Positions 22,176-32,644 of a DNA stretch of 64,000 nt are shown one piece after another (positions within the stretch are counted from its first letter, which is position 1; the number at the start of each line of letters is the position of its first letter). The notes beneath the pieces are model-generated. The model saw nothing but the letters and a program-made list of their open reading frames with translations. It made no database searches and was not told the origin of the DNA. The position numbers and the translations under genes were made by a program. Source of the stretch: Isoetes taiwanensis (taxonomy: Eukaryota > Streptophyta > Lycopodiopsida > Isoetales > Isoetaceae); contig JAJEKV010000060.1 in assembly GCA_021234155.1 (NCBI GenBank), forward strand, positions 8,330,323-8,394,322, in the 5' to 3' direction.

Positions 22176-22912
22176 CCAAACTAGCTGCAGATACTATCTT
22201 TTAATGCGAGAATTTTTGCCTTTTTTTATTTATTTAAATTTTTCGTGCTATTTTTTTCTGTTTTTCTGTGTTTCTTTTCTCAGTTTTTGCATGTTTTCTT
22301 TTTTCTTTTTGTTCTTTCATGTTTTCTTTTCCAGAAATATTGACACTATCTTTAACTAGTGTATGAATTGAGATCTAATTATACAGCTCTAGATCCTTGC
22401 TTAGCTTTAGATTGTTTTATACAAACTAGTCAGGTTGATCTTAACACTGATGAAAAATATGTTAAAACTAGAGGGATGACTATTCTTGAATATTCTACCT
22501 TCGATTGGTACAACAATTAATAACTTTAAGATGAATAATTTAATGAAAGATAAATGATAATTTGGCCTGATCGTTGGAATGTAGAGCTCAGATCTAGGGC
22601 TCTAATAATAATCTTTGTGAATAGCTAAATGGTAGACGAAATAATCTAGGGTACTCTCTAATAAGGTATAACTGGTTATGATCTTGAAAGTTGAGCTCTA
22701 TTACTACTTTAGCTATCCTTTGTCTAAATGGGAAAGGCTTTTTTCATGTAGAACTATTAGAATGATTCATAAGGAAATAATCCATTGGTGCAGATATTAG
22801 GCCTAGATCCATTATATTTATATATTTGAAAGTAGATATAGGTGCTTTAGATTTGACACTACAATTTTCATAATTTTGCTACGCAGAAAGGAGGTTAATT
22901 ATTTTGCATATA
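22176..22912. other. AT-rich, pyrimidine-rich stretch without a gene
   Basis: 22250-22335 mirrors the A-rich tract at 3120-3275. The rest up to the gypsy-1 LTR shows no coding signal. Confidence 0.5.
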
Positions 22913-25656
22913 TGTTGAAGGTGTTCCTGGCAAAACCTTTAACCTCAGTGGTTTAGAACCTCCAGGTTGCTTGAGGAAACCACTCTGAGTGCAAATAATC
23001 CAAGAAGAAAGCTCAAACATATATTAAGAACAGCTTTCCCAAAAGACAAAAAAGTCTGGCTTGCTAAAATGCATGCCAAATGCAAAGTAATTGGATTTTG
23101 TTCCTGATTCTTGATTCTAGAACTGCTCAAGACCTTGAAGTATATTGGCAAAAAAGTCAGATGGATTTTGATGATGGCAAGCTTCTCAAATAAGCAACCC
23201 TGACTGGGTCAATTTTTGGTCAATATCCCTGGCAGAGAGCTAGAATTTTCAGCTCGATAAAGGTGGCTCTTTATTGAGATCTGAGACTTCTAACACTCTC
23301 TGAAATGCCTGCATACAATGTTCCTGAAAGTTCTTTTGCAGAAAAGTGTGTCTCAGTATGAATTTTTTTATTTTCCTGACAACTGCCTGCTATGAGATAA
23401 TAACAGTAAATGAATTTGCGTTTGCTAGATATTCAAATGCTGCTTTTTTTGCTATTTTATAGAATATCAATGCCTAGGGTGCTTGAGAAAGGATTGGCAA
23501 ACTTCACTTGATCAGAATATGAGTACGGATTTTGCACTTAACAGATCCTTAAATCTATGGAACAGACTTTGATGTGTGCAAATGAATCAAGCAGGCTCAA
23601 TAATTCTCATCTATCTGTGCTACAAATGTTCATATGCAATACTTCTACTATTCTTCTATTGCTAAATGAGATGCAAAGACTCAATAAGGTATGAAAATGA
23701 TTTCAGTCATGCAAATCAGTAGAAATTAGTCACAAATTTTTCAACAAAGCTCGGATTTTCATTTAACTCAGTGTCACACAAGCAAACAATAATGATCCCA
23801 AGCTCTAAGTCTTGGGCACAGGATTCAAAAGGTACACAATCAAGCAAATAACATAAATTTCTCAGTAATTCAAGTCGAATAGGATGTTTGGAAGGCGGAA
23901 TGAAGCTCCAGATCTTCAAGCTGGTCCTTCTTCAAGGTAATCAATCACTCTTTCACCTCAAAGCCCTCGGTCTTTCTCTGAGCACAAAAGCCCCTTTTAA
24001 AATTCCTCTGTTTTGTTCCAATCTTGGCTAATTCGGTTTGATTCTCTGTCTTTTTGCTTCTGTGGTGCATTCTTGTCATTATACAGGGTAATTCGACAGC
24101 TTAGAGTCATGATTGCATGGTTGTTTCAGGCGAATTAGACGAATCTTGGCATTGTCCGGATTTACGGTTCTTGGCAATTCTGGTGAATATCCCACAGGCC
24201 CAACTCGATCTGGCAGATCAAGGTATATAACAACAAATAAATCGATTATTATAAAGATTTACGTGTAATATCCACGTGGGCCTCGGTACCTCCACCGCCC
24301 CACACGCCCAGATGTTCCACGTGGCAAGGGGTGATTGGCTAAGGAAAATAGGCTTTTGTTGGGGGGGTGTGGTAGATAGGACAATTTTTTTTGCAACATA
24401 GGCGCGATTCCCAAAAAACCAAATTTGAAGGCCAAGATGAACGATTTCTTTTATTTCCTTTTTTGCTAAAATGATCTTTTTTATGCTCTAGAAGATGCTG
24501 GAATATTTTTTTGCAAATGAGCACTTTTGAATTTTGGCCTTATAATGGTGTTTATGGAAGGTGATGTGGCAAAAGGGCATGATGAGTTGGCAACGTAATG
24601 GTGACATGGCAAATAAGGGTGGTGAGGTGTCAAACAACTTGGCTAAGAATATTTTTTCTAGTCAAAACTTTGGATGAGGTGGACATGATGTGTATGACAT
24701 GTAGATGATGATGTGGAGGTGTTGGTGATGATGTGGCATGATGATGTGTCTCCCTTAAGGTTTCAAAGATGTAATTTGAAGAACTTTGCAAAAAGTAGAA
24801 TTTCAATGGGAAGACACGTGCATGGTATGACATGGCAATGTGAATGACATGTATGGTGACTTAGCCTCTTTAGAGTGTTGTCATAGGTCAATTTAGGCAT
24901 TAATGCATGTAATTTGCATTTTCTAGGCAAATTTTGACTTTGGGTGCTTCCCTTAGAAATTTTGCATTCTTTCTCTTCTTTTGACTTATAGGGAGAAGAA
25001 GTTGACCTTTGACCATATGTATGACCAAGTCAAGAGGAATTTTTGTGCTTTGAATGATATGGTGATGGCATGGCAAGTGTGTGGAATGTGAATGACATGT
25101 AAAGAGGAAGTTTTGACTAGAAAAAATCTTCAAGGCCAAATTGACCTGGGAGATGAAATGTAGGCATGGAACTTGAGATCTCATGAGCATTTCTTCATGG
25201 AAAAGGGTATGGAGGATGTAGGATGGGAATCAAAGGGTGTAATTATGCCAAGAACTCAAATGATAGCATCACATACCAGGAACTCTTTAAGGGATCTTCA
25301 AATCTTCAAACTTTGCTTGATTCTCCTTCATGTATTGCTTGTGTGACCTAAGTCAAACGTCCTCACCTTGCTCTTCAAGACTTCAAAGTGTGCAAATATG
25401 AATTCTCCTTGTATCTCTAAGTTCAAATCAAAGTGTGAGCATAGAAATGTGAAATGTGCCTTGCTCTTCCATGCTGCCATAGCATGGCAGCAATATCATA
25501 TACTTACATAGGGTGCTTTTCGAAAATTGAGAGCTTAGAATGCATTTTAATCCTTGCTCAGAATTGTTGCCTCTTCTCTTGATTATACCCTCCCTCAGAC
25601 TAAAATAAATGTGTGGTCAGCTTTTGATTGCTATCTCACAACTATGATATGCAACA
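22913..25656 (-). repeat. Gypsy-1 left LTR (3' LTR in element orientation)
   Basis: Starts TGTTGAAGGTGTTCC, ends ATGCAACA. It is uninterrupted and serves as the template for recognising the fragmented right LTR. Numerous point differences from the right copy show that the insertion is not recent. Confidence 0.85.
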
Positions 25657-26697
25657 TGTTTTTTTTTTGTCAAAGGATGTGCAGATGGCATTAATGATTT
25701 TGTCAAAGGATTCCTGACACTCTTCATTCCAATCAACCAGAATATGCTTGCTTTCACTCTTGGAAAATTTCCCAACCTTTGTGAGGTTAGAAATTGGATT
25801 CATAATGTGTGAGAAGTGAGGGATATACATTGTCAAAAAACTAGTCATTCCCATGAAGCTTTTTACCTATTTGAGTGTTTTGGGAGGTGCTAACTTTTTT
25901 AAAGCCTCAACCTTGGCTTCAGCCACTTGAATGCCTTTTGTAGACACAACATGCCCAAGCAATTCTCCTTTTGAACACAAGAAAACACATTTTTTTGGAT
26001 TTAAACTGACTCCTCCTTTTTTGCACAAGGCAAATAACTTAGTTAGAACCTCAAAATGACTTTTGAGAGAGGTTCCTAAGCAAAGATCATCCAAGAAGAC
26101 ACGAAAAGCATTAGTAGGCATGTCTTTGAAAATGGTGTGCATAGCTCTTTGGAAAGTTGCAGATGCATTCATTAATCCAAAGGGCATCCTTTTCATGGCA
26201 AATGTTCCCCATGGTGTAATGAATGAGGTCTTTGGCTGATTCTCCTCCCTTATGCTTATTTGGTTGAAACTTGAGAAACCATCTAAAAAAGAATATATAT
26301 CTTTACGTGCAACAGCATGCAAGACTACTTCTAAAAATGGTAAGGGGTAACAATCTTTGATGGTAGCTTTATTTAAGTCCCTATAGTCAATGCAAATCCT
26401 TATGGTTTTATTTTTCTTTTCTACTGGGACAATGCAAGATAGCCATTCAGGGTTTACAATCTCTGCAATCACACCTGCATCCTTCATTTTATACAACTCC
26501 TCTTTAATTAGGCCTAGCAAGGATGCATTAATTCTTCTGAGTTTTTGTACCACAGGTTTCATATCTTCCTTAATTTTTATCTCAAACTCACAAATACTTC
26601 TGACAACACCAACCAATTCATCATAGTCCCAAGCAAAAATATCCTTGCAATCATCAAAGAAATTAGTAACAAAGGTGTTATCTTCTTCTTTGAACAA
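25642..26697 (-). pseudogene. Gypsy-1 reverse transcriptase
   Basis: The frame from 26697 shows the RT order: IRICIDYRDLNKATIKDCYP, IYSFLDGFSSFNQISI, FITPWGTFAMKRMPFGLMNA, then FRVFLDDLCL with the catalytic Asp pair (FLDD for YxDD), and LGHVVSTKGIQV. A continuation (25854-25642) holds WNEECQESFDKI, the connection before RNase H. The coding sequence then runs directly into the LTR, so Ty3 RNase H and integrase are lost. A stop near 25866 and a frameshift at the upstream border with the RNase H frame make it a pseudogene. Confidence 0.85.
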
Positions 26698-27401
26698 ATC
26701 TCCAACATTACATACATAACTCTATCTAAACCCTTCTTGTTCAATTTGATTTCCTTTACCTGTTTTTTCTCACTATCATTGATTACCAGAATGGGATAGA
26801 GTTGTTGCAGGTCTTTCTTCTCCAGTTCTTCCTCTTGAATTGCTCCCTCAGCTAAGTGCTTGAGAAGAACACTTTTGCAAAGTGCATCAGCTTCACCATT
26901 CTGCTCCCTTGGCACATGACAGAGCCTCCAAGTTTTGAAATTCTTTAACTCGCACATAGCTTGATCTCTAAGTAAGATCATGTCTTCATTCTTAGCTTGA
27001 TATTCTCCCAATATTTGCCTGCAAACAAGTTGAGAATCTCTAGAGATAACAACTTCATTAATATTCAAATTCTTTGCCTCTTGGAGACATGCTATCAAAA
27101 CCTTGTATTCTGCCATATTTGAGGTTGTATTAAGAAAAATTCTGCCTACTTTTGCAAGCAATCTGTTGGAGGAATCTTTGAAAATAGCAGCAGATGAGGC
27201 CACACTCAGTCTCTTGGAAACACCACCATCAAGCCACAAGTAAGCAAAATTACCTTGTTTTGGCAATGCTAGCTGAATGAGGAGCTCTAAGTTGGGTATT
27301 TGATTGCTTGCATTTAATTCAAATTCTCCACATGGGTTTGACAACATCATTTCTTCTTCAATGAAATTCAAGGCCTCAAATTCACCCACTTTGTTGTACA
27401 A
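26577..27401 (-). pseudogene. Gypsy-1 extra RNase H domain located upstream of RT
   Basis: Residues from about 27250 down to 26850 read LWLDGGVSKRL, then TSNMAEYKVLIACLQEAKNL, VISRDSQLVCRQILGEY and HVPREQNGEADALCKSV. This is the RNase H fold with D (DGG), E (AEY), D (RDSQLV) and a final D (EADALC). It is the RVT_3/plant-archaeal type and lacks the usual Ty3 RNase H signature. In most Ty3 elements RNase H follows RT; here this domain lies between protease and RT. Frameshifts separate it from both neighbours (near 27402 and 26690). Confidence 0.75.
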
Positions 27402-27403
27402 CG

Positions 27404-27754
27404 TTACCTTTTTCTTACCATTGGAAATAGTGCATTCCCTTTTTGACCAAACAGGCCTAGCATCAACTGTAGAAAGCCATTCCTTCCCAAAAGCAAATCA
27501 TAAATGTCTGACTTGTCTTCTATCCCTTCAAAAGCAACCACAATAAAGTTAGCTGCAACAATTATACCCTCAACATCAATAGGCACATTGCTGACTATTC
27601 CCACAGGGTTGATCTTTGTGTTTGAGAAAGATTTTAAAACCATTGGAGCTTTCTTATCTATCTCAAGGCCACACAATCTCATGACATGATGAGGCATAAC
27701 ATTCAGAGGTGATCCCCCATCCAATAGGACCTTGGTCAAGATTTTCTTGCCCAT
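27404..27754 (-). pseudogene. Gypsy-1 aspartic protease
   Basis: The motif VLLDGGSPLNVMPHHVM is the active-site DGGS variant of plant Ty3 proteases, followed by DVEGIIVAANFIVVAFE and YDLLLGRNGFL (the second hydrophobic-G motif). The protein would process Gag-Pol. A one-base frameshift (AAAAAGG run) at 27400-27410 separates it from the RNase H frame. Confidence 0.8.
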
Positions 27755-27793
27755 TCTGGCAACACAAGTGAAAGCCCCTGGGTCATAATCCTC

Positions 27794-29236
27794 CTAAGTC
27801 AGCATGTGTTCCTCAATATGATTAGTCAGAGCAAATTCATCTTCTTTGGTCAAATTGAGCACTTTTTTGCTGTAGGATGGAGCCATCTTAAGCAGAGTTA
27901 GCAAGGCAACACTGATTTTAGAAATTTTCAGCACATACTCAAAGTCCTCACTATCTTTGTCCTTTTTCAAATATTTCTGAACAGGGGGAGGATGTACAAC
28001 CATATTTTGCTCAATCTCCTTGTGTTTTACAACATTAACTTCATCATTGGCACGCGTTGGCTCTTTTTCCTTTGCATTGTTCATCCCTCTAGTGTGCATA
28101 GCCATAATCTCCTCTTGTTCTTCAATTTCCTGCACAAATCTGATAGAAGCATTTTGCTCATTAGGCTTAGATTTTTCCTGCCTAGCAAAATGTTCTTTCA
28201 CACTACACCTATCTTCATAATGTCCCACAGCTTTGCAAAAGGCACACACAGGGCATTCCTTACCAAAATGCCCTCTTTTACCACATTTTGTACAAGGCCT
28301 ATACCAACAGTAATCAGAGGAGTGGAGAATTTCTTGAACAGTGAGCACAAGGTGGATAAATTTTCTTCCCAAATTTTGAGTTCTTTATCTCTTGAAGTTG
28401 CTTGGTCACTTCTACTAAGGCCTCTGACACTTTAGTGATCTCAGCTCTCACATCTACAGCAGGACCTTCAGCATCCTCCACCTTTGTTTTTTTCTTCTCC
28501 TTTTGAATGGTATAGACTGGTACAGGTCCTGGTCCCATGTATTCCTGTTCATAATCTGGAAAAAAAGAGTCATGAGGTGAGTGCATATCATCAGGTAGGT
28601 ATGAAATCATGTCTGCAATTTCAGTAGCTTTTGTGAAAGCCTTATGTATTGTGTCAAAGCCTTCTTGTTTTTGGATCTTGAGCATCTTCCTGTGTATTCT
28701 TGGTCTACTGTTTAAACCTCCGATAGAAGATGCCACAAGATGCAAAGTATGGTTAGGAACTTGATTAATCTGACACTTGACAAGATAAAGATTAAACCTT
28801 TCCACATATTGGTGAACACTCTCACCATGCTATGAAAGGTTTGCAGTTCAAAAATTAAATCCTGTGGATCCAAAAGCTTACCAAACCTTGCCAAGAATTT
28901 CTTGACCAATTCATCCCAAGAGTTAGCTCCTAAACTCATAACATACTCAAGCCAAGCTCTAACCTCATCATTCTTAAAACATTTTTTAAACTCAGAGAAT
29001 TTGCAACCTTTCTTGTGTTCATATTCTTGGTAATACTCCTCAAAGGTCTTTAAAAAATTGTTAGCATTCATGCTTGGATCAAAAGTAGGAACATGAATTG
29101 GCATATTCAACTCAAAGTAATGGCAAGGCATACCTGAGTTTGCTTGTATAGTAACAGTAGGTGCTGCAGCAGAGGCTTCATGATTCTCCTGTGCTTCAGC
29201 AGGCTCAGAAGTTTCATTTGTTATTCTAGGCGCCAT
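27794..29236 (-). pseudogene. Gypsy-1 gag
   Basis: The ATG at 29236 opens MAPRITNETSEPAEAQENHE. A retrotransposon gag block follows with VPTFDPSMNANNFLKTFEEY and WDELVKKFLARFG. After two frameshifts (near 28800 and 28340) come paired zinc knuckles CTKCGKRGHFGKECPVC and CKAVGHYEDRC, then a charged tail. It would build the virus-like particle and bind RNA. The start is chosen because it is the first ATG after the primer-binding site. Confidence 0.75.
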
Positions 29237-29257
29237 GAGTTCAAATTCCAGGAAAAG

Positions 29258-29275
29258 ATCTCGGTAGAACCTCCA
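29258..29275 (-). other. Gypsy-1 primer-binding site, tRNA-Gln type
   Basis: On the plus strand ATCTCGGTAGAACCTCCA equals the 3' end of plant tRNA-Gln plus CCA with one difference (GTGGAACCT in the tRNA). It stands three bases from the LTR border at 29279, which is where minus-strand priming is expected. Confidence 0.65.
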
Positions 29276-29278
29276 AAA

Positions 29279-30091
29279 TGTTGAAGGTATTCCTGGCAAA
29301 ACCTTCAACCTCAGTGGTTTAGAACCTCCAGGTTGCTTGAGGCAACCACTCTGATTGCAAATAATCCAAGAAGAAAGCTCAAACATATATTAAGAACAGC
29401 TTTCCCAAAAGACAAAAAGGTCTGCCTTGCTAAAATGCATGCCAAATGCAAAGTAATTGGATTTTGTTCCTGATTCTTGATTCTAGAACTGCTCAACACC
29501 TTGAAGGATATTGGAAAAAAAGGGAGATGGATTTTGATGATGGCAAGCTTCTCAAATAAGCAACCCTGACTGGGTCAATTTTTGGTCAATATCCCTGGCA
29601 GAGAGCTAGAATTTTCAACTCGATAAAGGTGGCTCTTTTTTGAGATTTGAGACTTCCAACACTCTCTAAAATGCCTGCACACAATGTTCCTGAAAGCCCT
29701 TTTGCAGAAAAGTGTGTCTCAATATGAGATTTTTGATTTTCTTGACAACTGCCTGCTATGAGATAATGCCAATGAATGAATTTGCGTTTGCTAGATATTC
29801 AAATGCTGCCTTTTTTGCTATTTTATAGAATATCAAAGCCTAGGGTGCTTGGGAAAGGATTGGCAAGCTTCACTTGATCAGAATATGAGTACGGATTTTG
29901 CACTTAACAGATCCTTCAATCTATGGAACAAACTTTGATGTGTGCAAATGAATCAAGCAGGCTCAATAATTCTCATCTATCTGTGCTACAAATGTTCATA
30001 TGCAATACTTCTGCTATTCTTCTATTGCTAAATGAGATGCAAAGACTCAATAAGGTATGAAAATGATCCCAGTCATGCAAATCAGTAGAAG
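29279..30091 (-). repeat. Gypsy-1 right LTR, piece 1
   Basis: Co-linear with 22913-23735. It stops at CAGTAGAA, where the 7.8-kb DNA transposon is inserted. Confidence 0.85.
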
Positions 30092-30115
30092 GCAAAAGTT
30101 TTGCTAGGGTGTCTT
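30092..30115 (+). repeat. Left TIR of the 7.8-kb transposon
   Basis: GGCAAAAGTTTTGCTAGGGT then GTCT. The last 12 bases are identical to the inverse of the right end. Confidence 0.8.
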
Positions 30116-30133
30116 ACATTTGGCCAAATGTAG
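30116..30133. repeat. Left subterminal palindrome
   Basis: TACATTTGGCCAAATGTA is a perfect 18-bp palindrome next to the left TIR. A similar TACATTATACATAATGTA lies inside the right TIR. Possible transposase binding sites. Confidence 0.6.
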
Positions 30134-30405
30134 AGTAAGAGATGTATCACATTTCAAATACATAACTGTTTTTTCAGTATGTACATAATAGCTATATTAA
30201 GGAATCTTTTTTTTTCGGAATTACTTGCCACATCAATTAAAACGCAATCATGAAGCAGATTTCAATTCCCGCCACTCTAACCACTCCAAGAAACGCCTGA
30301 ACGTTAGGAGAATTTTCCACTTTCTGGCTAAAACTTCGCCCAGCTCCAGGATTTCCCTCCTTCTTGCCAGAATTCCTCCAGCTAACCCTACACCACGCAA
30401 GAACC

Positions 30406-31319
30406 ATGATGAACAACGAAGTGGCGCAAGAAGATTGCAATATCGGGAATGTGACAAAGAAAATGAAGCGTAAGATTGATGAAATTTATAAATTTATATA
30501 TGATCAGGTTCAAGATTTACGTCCTGTGCAAAGGAGAGCTTTAGCAGTGAAAACTGTTCGGGATGAAAGGCTGCACTTCTTTTTTGAACCTGCCATTGGA
30601 GATCCAGCGCAAGCAATTGTGAAGGATACTATGCTACGGATATACTCTGCTTGCACTTTGCTGAGACAAAAGAAGTGCAAAATGGACAGAGTCATATGGG
30701 GGTGATGGCAGAAGACATTAACAGGGACCCTCGTTCAGCTTGTGAGACATTGCCTGGTACTCTAACCATACATTGTGTGTCTGCTATTAATCCAGCTGAC
30801 CCAACACTTGTCATGTATAGATCCCTGTCATGTTTTTGCAATGGTTGCTTGAATTTCAGATGGGGAGAATGTGAGAATCTCCAGCATTGTGGTGCGTGGA
30901 AGCTGCACAAACTGGAGCCTAGTTCGATCCAGGTCGACGAACAAGAAGAGCTAGTTGGTTTTTATGCAGCTGATGAGCAAGAACTATCCGATATACTCCA
31001 AATTGGAGACATATTTGCATCTTTTGCTGCTCCGGGGAATCATGAAAATGTTCCATACTTTGTCCTCCTATGCGTGAAGGAGATGCATATTCTTCAGGAA
31101 GATGTGATTGACGACGATGGAAATAGAATGCTTGCTGGGGTTATAGCTGGTCATTACTATCAACTGCTACAAGGCACAAACCACAAGTACAAGTTGTTGG
31201 ATGACAAAATAGTATTGGTACCAGCTGAATCTGTAATTGGAGCAAAGTTCACGATGCAGCAGGTCAAGCATGTTGAAGGGGGCACGTACAGCATATACGA
31301 TCACACGAGAGGTGCATGA
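30406..31319 (+). CDS. Cys-rich protein of the 7.8-kb transposon, possible transposase part
   Basis: The frame from ATG 30406 (MMNNEVAQEDCN) runs through RRALAVKTVRDERLHFFFEP to about 30670. There a one-base frame change (frameshift or hidden intron) leads to ETKEVQNGQSHMG and then an open frame to 31319. The second part has LPGTLTIHCVSA, MYRSLSCFCNGCLNFRWGEC, and ENLQHCGAWKL. The CxC..C....C.N...C pattern is probably a zinc-binding knuckle. It resembles, from memory, Cys-rich segments near the C-terminus of large proteins carried by eukaryotic DNA transposons. The tail is a globular domain (PYFVLLCVKEMHIL, GVIAGHYYQLLQGT). As the only plus-strand gene within the TIRs it is the best transposase candidate, but no catalytic triad is evident. 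Confidence 0.5.
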
Positions 31320-31758
31320 CATGCTTATATCAAGCCTACCTGAGATTGTTGAGTGCACATGACTAAGTTCTTGCCATCATGTTATGTTATGTTTCATATT
31401 TGCCATCATCTTCTGTTATGTTGAGAAAACTAGTCGATTGCTGCAAGTTTTTTCTTATTTACTTATTTTTTAATCTGAAGTGCATTTTGATACTTCAATT
31501 TCAGTATCACAGAATATCTTCTGTTTCCAAGCACAATGTATATCAGAAAGTACAAAATGTTCATCAATTGTTGCATGAAGAAGTTAAACTATTCTGTGAA
31601 CTTGTTCTGTTATAAAGGATATCAATAGCTTTTCTTTTGATTCATGAAACAAAGCAGAAAGTGGAACATGTATGGAGACAAAAACTCTTGTATTACATAT
31701 CACAAGATATACAACCTGGTCATATCAGATATGATGCCAATATATACAAGTATTAACA

Positions 31759-32504
31759 TTAAATTACATTCAAAATCTGGTCACATCCGATGTGAAGCCA
31801 GTACATACTATTCTGCTGTTTCAATATGTTACTTTCTTGCAGCTTGTCCATAGCCTGGACATGCCATCTCTGTCCTTGTAGCCCTCTGAAAGCATTTGCC
31901 TCCAGACAGCTGTTGTTAGTACATCGGTTGGATTGCGTAAAGGATTCTGCTTCACATACTGTTGCAGGGTCTGGTGCTATCAACAAACCCTCTAGCCATG
32001 GTTTCAGAAGTGTCAAGAGACCTGTGTCTTCAACATCACTTTCCTGCCATGAAGGTGGACATATGCAATTTTCGTTGGGATTGAAGAGCATCTTGTACTC
32101 GGAGTCGTTTACTATTAGTGTGTTGCTCTCATTCCTGTCTGGATACTTCTCGTATATAAACTCAATTGGCTTAAGATACAAAGGTTTGTCTTCAGAAGCT
32201 GCAATCCGGAAAGGCAGCTCCAAACAGTGGCTTCCATCAAAGGTGAACCTTAAGTCCCTTATCTGCGTCATTGTGAAGATTTTATCCACTACTCTTGTCC
32301 ATGGAGCTATTGATGACCATATTCCTACTTCAAAGTGTTCAAATACAAATTCGAGGAATTCGTCTAGGTGGGGCCTTAAAAACAACACTTTCTTGCCTAT
32401 TATGTCATAATTTCCAACTAGGTGATCATCTGATACCAAAGTCCTATGTATTTGTTTTTCCAAAACATTATTGATATCAAACACTATCAACCTTTTCTGT
32501 ACAC
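31759..32504 (-). CDS. FCP1/NIF-like HAD phosphatase homologue in the 7.8-kb transposon
   Basis: The exon starts after a GCAG acceptor at about 32504 and ends with TAA at 31759-31761. The beginning VQKRLIVFDINNVLEKQ corresponds to HAD motif I. FEVGIWSSIAPWTRVVDKIF fits motif II. LKPIEFIYEKYPDRNESNTL and IVNDSEYKMLFNPNENCICP fit motifs III-IV, with TLLKPWLEGLL at the end, as in the plant FCP1-homology family. In motif I the second Asp (DxDxT) is Asn, and the later DDSP motif reads NDSE; both argue against normal phosphatase activity. The N-terminal exon with the start codon was not identified. A gene captured from the host is plausible. Confidence 0.65.
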
Positions 32505-32644
32505 CTGCTATGAAAGAACATGCAATTTATCAATAAAGTATGGTGGAGTTGAATAAAAAGAGATTTTATTCATTAAAATTCAATGAAAAAATGTGTATTT
32601 TATAATCAAATAGTGTTTAGCAGTGACAAGGGGGATAGGCTTTC

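Noticed and set aside
29258-29275. A tRNA-Gln gene fragment
   Set aside because: Only the 3' end is present, directly at the LTR border; it is the retroelement primer-binding site.
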